Assembly (NCBI GenBank): GCA_043757265.1 | Contig: JAYUQP010000045.1 | Coordinates: 17,262-81,261 of the forward strand | DNA: 64,000 nt | Source of the DNA: JANPLN01 sp043757265 | Lineage (GTDB): Bacteria > Bdellovibrionota > Bdellovibrionia > Bdellovibrionales > JAGQZY01 | Direction of reading: 5' to 3' | Part shown: positions 60,522 through 64,000 of the stretch, in pieces | Layout: each line of letters begins with the position of its first letter | How positions within the stretch are numbered: position 1 is the stretch's first letter | Notes under the pieces: generated by a model | Told to the model about the DNA's origin: nothing | What the model saw: the letters and a program-made list of their open reading frames with translations, nothing else | Databases searched by the model: none | Made by a program: the position numbers and the translations under genes

Positions 60522-61157
60522 ATGAAAGCTTTTTTCGCTTCTTATTTTTTGTACTTCCTTTATCGACTTTTCCAATCGACGTGGACCATTGAAATCCGAG
60601 AGACTGCAGCGCTCAAGGAGCTTCTCAAAAAGGATGGCATCTTCGTTGTAGCCCACTGGCATGGCGAAGAACTTGGGATATTGCACCTTTTAAAGCCTTA
60701 CCGGGTTGCATGTATGGTGTCGCAAAGTTTTGACGGCGAGCTGATTGCGCGCATGATTCATCACCTAGGCTCAAAAGCCGTGCGAGGCTCCTCCTCACGT
60801 GGGGCCGTGCAAGCTCTCAAAGGAATTTTGCGTCTCGCGAAAGAGGGCTGGCGCCCTAGTGTCGCTGTTGATGGTCCGCGAGGCCCTCGACATGAAGTGA
60901 AGCGTGGAGTTGTAGAGATTGCTAAAGTTCTTAAGGTTCCGATAATCCCCATCAACATGGCGTGCTCGCGCTCTTTTATTTTTAAAAAATCGTGGAACAA
61001 ATCAGAGCTGCCTTTGCCATTTAGTAAAGTGGTCGTTCAATGGGGCGACGCTATCGAGTACGATCCCGCACGCTCCTTAGAAAGCTACCTGGTTCCGATA
61101 GCCCAAGCTCTTCACGCTGGGCGCGCTGAGTGCATGAAAAGTGTCGGAAAAATTTAA
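60522..61157 (+). CDS. DUF374 lysophospholipid acyltransferase-like protein
   Basis: A 211-residue protein with one N-terminal hydrophobic stretch (FFASYFLYFLYRLF). The DUF374 signature is clear: FVVAHWHGEELGIL (His-containing acyltransferase-like motif), SQSFDGELIARMI, GSSSRGAVQALKGIL and SVAVDGPRGPRHEVKRGVVE. Relatives are linked to lipid A or other membrane-lipid acylation. It joins the etfBA transcript. Its end overlaps the convergent gene at 61154 by four bases. Confidence 0.85.
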   Translation: MKAFFASYFLYFLYRLFQSTWTIEIRETAALKELLKKDGIFVVAHWHGEELGILHLLKPYRVACMVSQSFDGELIARMIHHLGSKAVRGSSSRGAVQALKGILRLAKEGWRPSVAVDGPRGPRHEVKRGVVEIAKVLKVPIIPINMACSRSFIFKKSWNKSELPLPFSKVVVQWGDAIEYDPARSLESYLVPIAQALHAGRAECMKSVGKI

Positions 61158-61618
61158 TCGGCAATTTTGTTGAGTATAAAATTCTCTACCGTAATTTTAC
61201 CATTGAGGCCGATTTTGAAAGTCTGCGGGGTCAAGCTTGCAAAACACTCGTACTTTATAACTCCGTTTTGTTTGGTTGCAGAATCTTGATCAGAATCTGT
61301 AACCTCAGCTCCGCCGTTTTCGAAAATTGCTGAAGCCTCTACCTGCACGTAAAGTGTCGCGCCGTCTGCAAATTTGCATTCAGAACCCAATACCACTTTT
61401 TCCTGATTTTCATCAAATTGCATGCGAATTTTTTGTGTCATGCTCCCGTCAACGAAGCTGTTTGATTCCCAAAGGCCGGTAATTTTTGACTTGTCAGTGA
61501 GTGTGGTTTGCGGTTTCTTTTTAAAAACGTCGCCTGCGGCACCGTCGTCGCTCAAAATGTTTTCCTGCTCACAGCCAGTGAGTAAAAGCGCTGCCATTAA
61601 AATTAAAAGTTTTTTCAC
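61154..61618 (-). CDS. Putative lipoprotein of unknown function
   Basis: A 154-residue lipoprotein (MKKLLILMAALLLTGC, lipobox LTGC at C16). The mature part is beta-rich with an internal disulfide candidate (GSECKF and YECFAS). No family is recognised. The end overlaps that of the acyltransferase gene by four bases, which is unusual for convergent genes and leaves no room for a separate terminator. Confidence 0.65.
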   Translation of the reverse strand: MKKLLILMAALLLTGCEQENILSDDGAAGDVFKKKPQTTLTDKSKITGLWESNSFVDGSMTQKIRMQFDENQEKVVLGSECKFADGATLYVQVEASAIFENGGAEVTDSDQDSATKQNGVIKYECFASLTPQTFKIGLNGKITVENFILNKIAD

Positions 61619-61766
61619 GGTAATCTCCTCGGTCTTTTTCGTTCCTAATCCTTTGATTTATCGCAAACAATGTCAATACTTTCGTCTAATCTCGGTGTGA
61701 TAATAGACCGCTTGACGGAGCTCTGCTAAACTTAAAGAAAGTTTTGATTAGCAACGGGGGACTATC

Positions 61767-62564
61767 GTGCGTCTAATTTTTATAATTTCGCTCTCCTTTT
61801 TTTCGTTTTTATCCCATGCGCAAGTGATAGCCAAAGTAGGCAACAAAGAAATCACTCTGAAAGAATTTGAGGACAAATATGCGCAACTTAAAAATCAAGT
61901 GATCGAAATGCCAGATAAAAAGAAATTCTTAGATGATCTTATTGGTTTTGAAATTGGCGTGCAAGAAGCTCAGAAACGAGGGCTCGATCAGGACCCTGCA
62001 ATCCGTGAGCGCATGCGACAAGAGCTCTACAAAGGTTTTATCGAAAAAGAACTGGCGCCGAAAACCATAAAGATTACTGCCAATGATGCCGAAATGAAGT
62101 CTTACTATAGCCGAAACCCTGAAATCCGTGCGAATCAGATCATGATCGAAGTGCGACCCGATGCCACGCCGGAGCAGAAAAAAGAAGCCCGAAAGCGGGC
62201 CCAGGAAATATTTGAGACCGTCCGAAAGAGCCAAAGAAAATTTGAGGAACTGGTTAAAATTTATAGCGATGACCCGCTTTCAAGCAAATCGGGTGGTGAC
62301 ATCGGCTGGCAGACACGGCTTACGCTTTACCCTTCGATTTACGCTCCGGTAAGTAAAATGAACGTAGGCCAAGTGTCGCCGCTTATTGAGACGCCATTTG
62401 GATTCTTTATTGTAAAGTTAGCTGCGAAAAAGTCTTTCCAGGATGCCGACCGCGCTATGCTGCGCCTCGCCGTCCAGGAGGAAAAAAAGAAGGCGCTGTT
62501 TGACCAATTTACTTCGAGCCTTCGCAGTAAATACAAAGTACAGATCAACAAGACAGCGCTGTAG
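61767..62564 (+). CDS. Periplasmic parvulin peptidyl-prolyl isomerase
   Basis: A 265-residue PpiC/SurA-type protein with a signal peptide (LIFIISLSFFSFLSHA). An N-terminal helical chaperone region (VIAKVGNKEITLKEFEDKY) is followed by a parvulin domain (about 120-230: IRANQIMIEV, FEELVKIYSDDPLSSKSGGD, IGWQTR, GFFIVKL). It assists folding of outer-membrane proteins. The start is GTG at 61767. It is followed by a long hairpin and then by a second parvulin and surA, all on the same strand. Confidence 0.88.
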   Translation: MRLIFIISLSFFSFLSHAQVIAKVGNKEITLKEFEDKYAQLKNQVIEMPDKKKFLDDLIGFEIGVQEAQKRGLDQDPAIRERMRQELYKGFIEKELAPKTIKITANDAEMKSYYSRNPEIRANQIMIEVRPDATPEQKKEARKRAQEIFETVRKSQRKFEELVKIYSDDPLSSKSGGDIGWQTRLTLYPSIYAPVSKMNVGQVSPLIETPFGFFIVKLAAKKSFQDADRAMLRLAVQEEKKKALFDQFTSSLRSKYKVQINKTAL

Positions 62565-62671
62565 GTGCCAGGTCCTCTTTCTGGACACAAAGCATTGAGT
62601 GAAAACACACATTTAAATCGAAAGTGTGTTCGCAACTAATGCTTCGTGTCCAGAAAGAGGACCTGGCACCT
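62563..62671. repeat. Long inverted repeat, GGTGCCAGGTCC type, inside the PPIase cluster
   Basis: Arms 62563-62596 and 62638-62671 match at 33 of 34 positions (starts AGGTGCCAGGTCCT); an inner AACACAC/GTGTGTT stem extends the pairing. The left arm overlaps the stop codon of the first parvulin gene. The ends match those of the element at 22111-22232. Confidence 0.9.
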
Positions 62672-62708
62672 GGGCACCTTCTCCATTTTACTGTAGTGTC
62701 TTTGGACG

Positions 62709-63632
62709 ATGCGTTTGATTCTTGTATGTCTTTTTCTAGGTGGATGCTCTTGGTTTAAAACCAACGATGCCATCCTTCGGGTGGGCGATTTGTCGTTTAC
62801 CGAACAGTATTTTGCCGACCGCCTTTTGGAAAAATTAAAAAACGTCGATGGCCTCCACATCAAAAATCCTGAGCTCATTACTTTGTTTTCGCAGCAGCTT
62901 GAAAAAGAGCTGATCGAAGAAGGGTTTTTGTTTTCGTGGGCAAAGCAGAAAAAGCTTTCGGTCAGCGCATCTGAAATTTCCTCGTACCTTGGACAAAAAG
63001 GAACCGATTCAACCGGAAACCCGACAGATTTTATCTTCGAAGCTGCGCCGGCTAAAAATCTTCTTGAAAACCATGTGCGCTTACAAATTATCAAAAATCA
63101 TTTTTTTGCTAATGTTGAAAAGGGTCTGGAAGTTTCCGACGAGGAAATCACCGCAAACTACAAAAAACGGTCACCGCTAATGAGCACGGCCTCAGTTCGT
63201 GTTCAACAAATTCTCCTTTCTAAGGAAGAAGATGCACAGTCCGTATTAACTAAAATCGCAACTGGCTCCTCCTTTGACGAAATGGCAAAAAAATTCTCCC
63301 TTTCGTCGGAAGGTGCCTCGGGAGGCCACATAGGGTGGCTTGAAGCTAGCGGCTCCAACCAGATAAAGTGGCTATCTCAACAGCCGGCGGGCCTCGTGCG
63401 AAAACCGGTTTCCGGCCCGGGAGGATTCTATGTGTATAAAGTTCTTGAGGTTAAAAAGCCTGCTCCCCAGTCGCTGATTGCAGTCAAAGAGTCTCTGCGT
63501 AAAGAAATACTGGATAAGAAGAAAGATAACGCTTATCTTCAGTGGCTCGAAACGCAAACAAAAACTGTTAAGGTTTCTACAAACGACAAACTGATTCAAA
63601 CAATTACTTCGCACTATCAGGAGACGTTATGA
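62709..63632 (+). CDS. Lipoprotein parvulin peptidyl-prolyl isomerase
   Basis: A 307-residue protein with a lipoprotein signal (MRLILVCLFLGGC, C13). Its domain order matches SurA/PrsA: an N-terminal chaperone segment (ILRVGDLSFTEQYFADRLLE) and a parvulin domain with VRVQQILLSKEEDAQSVL and FDEMAKKFSLSSEG followed by GGHIGWLEASG. PrsA-like anchoring to a membrane through the lipid would place it in the periplasm. The end overlaps surA by four bases. Confidence 0.87.
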   Translation: MRLILVCLFLGGCSWFKTNDAILRVGDLSFTEQYFADRLLEKLKNVDGLHIKNPELITLFSQQLEKELIEEGFLFSWAKQKKLSVSASEISSYLGQKGTDSTGNPTDFIFEAAPAKNLLENHVRLQIIKNHFFANVEKGLEVSDEEITANYKKRSPLMSTASVRVQQILLSKEEDAQSVLTKIATGSSFDEMAKKFSLSSEGASGGHIGWLEASGSNQIKWLSQQPAGLVRKPVSGPGGFYVYKVLEVKKPAPQSLIAVKESLRKEILDKKKDNAYLQWLETQTKTVKVSTNDKLIQTITSHYQETL

Positions 63633-64000
63633 TTCTACAGTTGATTTTTAGCCTTAGTCTTTTTGCTTTTTCGCAGACTGTACTTGATCGGATCTACGCG
63701 ACCGTAAATGACGAGGTTATTACCACATCTGATCTCGACACTTACCAGAAACAGTTACAGGGTCGTTTACTTTATGAAGATTTACTTTTCGCCGACGATG
63801 CCGCGATCGACTCTGCGACGAAGGATAGAAAAATTCTGATTGATAAAGTCATTAACGAAAAGATTCTCGATTCTGAAGCCAAAAAATTAGGAATCAATGT
63901 AGCTGAGGACCGGGTACTAAAAGAAATCGCCTCTAAGGGTGGTGAAAAACACCTTTCCTCTCTTTTAGTGCAGAAAAACCTCACCATCAAAGACTACAAA
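63629..64000 (+). CDS. surA: SurA-like periplasmic chaperone, 5' part
   Basis: The gene runs past the window end. The visible 124 residues start with a signal peptide (MILQLIFSLSLFAFSQ) and continue with RIYATVNDEVITTSDLDTY, which is the N-terminal chaperone domain of SurA, then LIDKVINEKILDSEAKKLGI. Parvulin domains should follow outside the window. It overlaps the preceding gene by four bases (ATGA), so the three PPIase genes probably act together in outer-membrane protein biogenesis. Confidence 0.8.
   Translation, partial: MILQLIFSLSLFAFSQTVLDRIYATVNDEVITTSDLDTYQKQLQGRLLYEDLLFADDAAIDSATKDRKILIDKVINEKILDSEAKKLGINVAEDRVLKEIASKGGEKHLSSLLVQKNLTIKDYK

Overview
The window looks like chromosomal DNA from a Bdellovibrio-like bacterium (Bdellovibrionota). 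This rests on gene content and style, not on a search: many small secreted proteins and lipoproteins, one with an FQNC lipobox of a kind I associate with this group; Sdh of the single cytochrome-b-subunit type; an HUH (REP-associated type) transposase relative; parvulin genes beside surA; and a deoxynucleoside-salvage operon that would suit a DNA-eating predator. Gene density is high, both strands are used, and TTG and GTG starts are common. I found no rRNA, tRNA, CRISPR array, prophage or complete insertion sequence.

Layout. 1-8 kb: the 3' end of an NhaR-like regulator, two secreted proteins, PepP, a patatin-like lipoprotein lacking its serine, and a tlyA-ispA-xseB-xseA cluster on the minus strand. 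8-20 kb: a secreted Cys-rich protein followed by a 48-bp minisatellite, a class A penicillin-binding protein, a UvrA-family ATPase, a TMTC-like membrane protein with TPRs, and a sigma-54 activator. 19.6-25 kb: a pilin-like protein divergent from a TPR protein, RNase G, and PilT. 25-28 kb: a deoC-deoA-punA operon. 28-35 kb: accessory secreted enzymes (subtilase lipoprotein, PL5 alginate-lyase-like lipoprotein, S9 oligopeptidase) plus an HUH-transposase relative with a REP-like palindrome beside it.

35-40 kb: asnS and a three-gene biotin-dependent acyl-CoA carboxylase. 40-49 kb (minus strand): ftsK, a secreted protein, an LptM-like lipoprotein, dapF-dapA-dapB, a transaldolase-like gene, a lipoprotein and a large envelope protein. 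49-53 kb: fis and dnaB convergent with rpsF-DUF2232-rplI. 53-55 kb: an FHA protein, then an alpha/beta hydrolase and a small secreted protein that both seem to lack an ATG start. 55-61 kb: sdhCAB divergent from etfBA and a DUF374 acyltransferase. 61-64 kb: two parvulins and the start of surA.

The most unusual signal is a set of long inverted repeats of about 93-125 bp placed directly after stop codons (12868-12960, 22111-22232, 22235-22335, 28126-28231, 40109-40232, 51158-51282, 62563-62671). They share termini in groups (GGTGCCAGGTCC or AAAGGTAC) but have different internal sequences. Two mismatches in their stems are G-U wobbles, which suggests folding as RNA. They may be terminators, RNase III substrates, or non-autonomous elements related to the REP/RAYT system at 29.8-30.3 kb.
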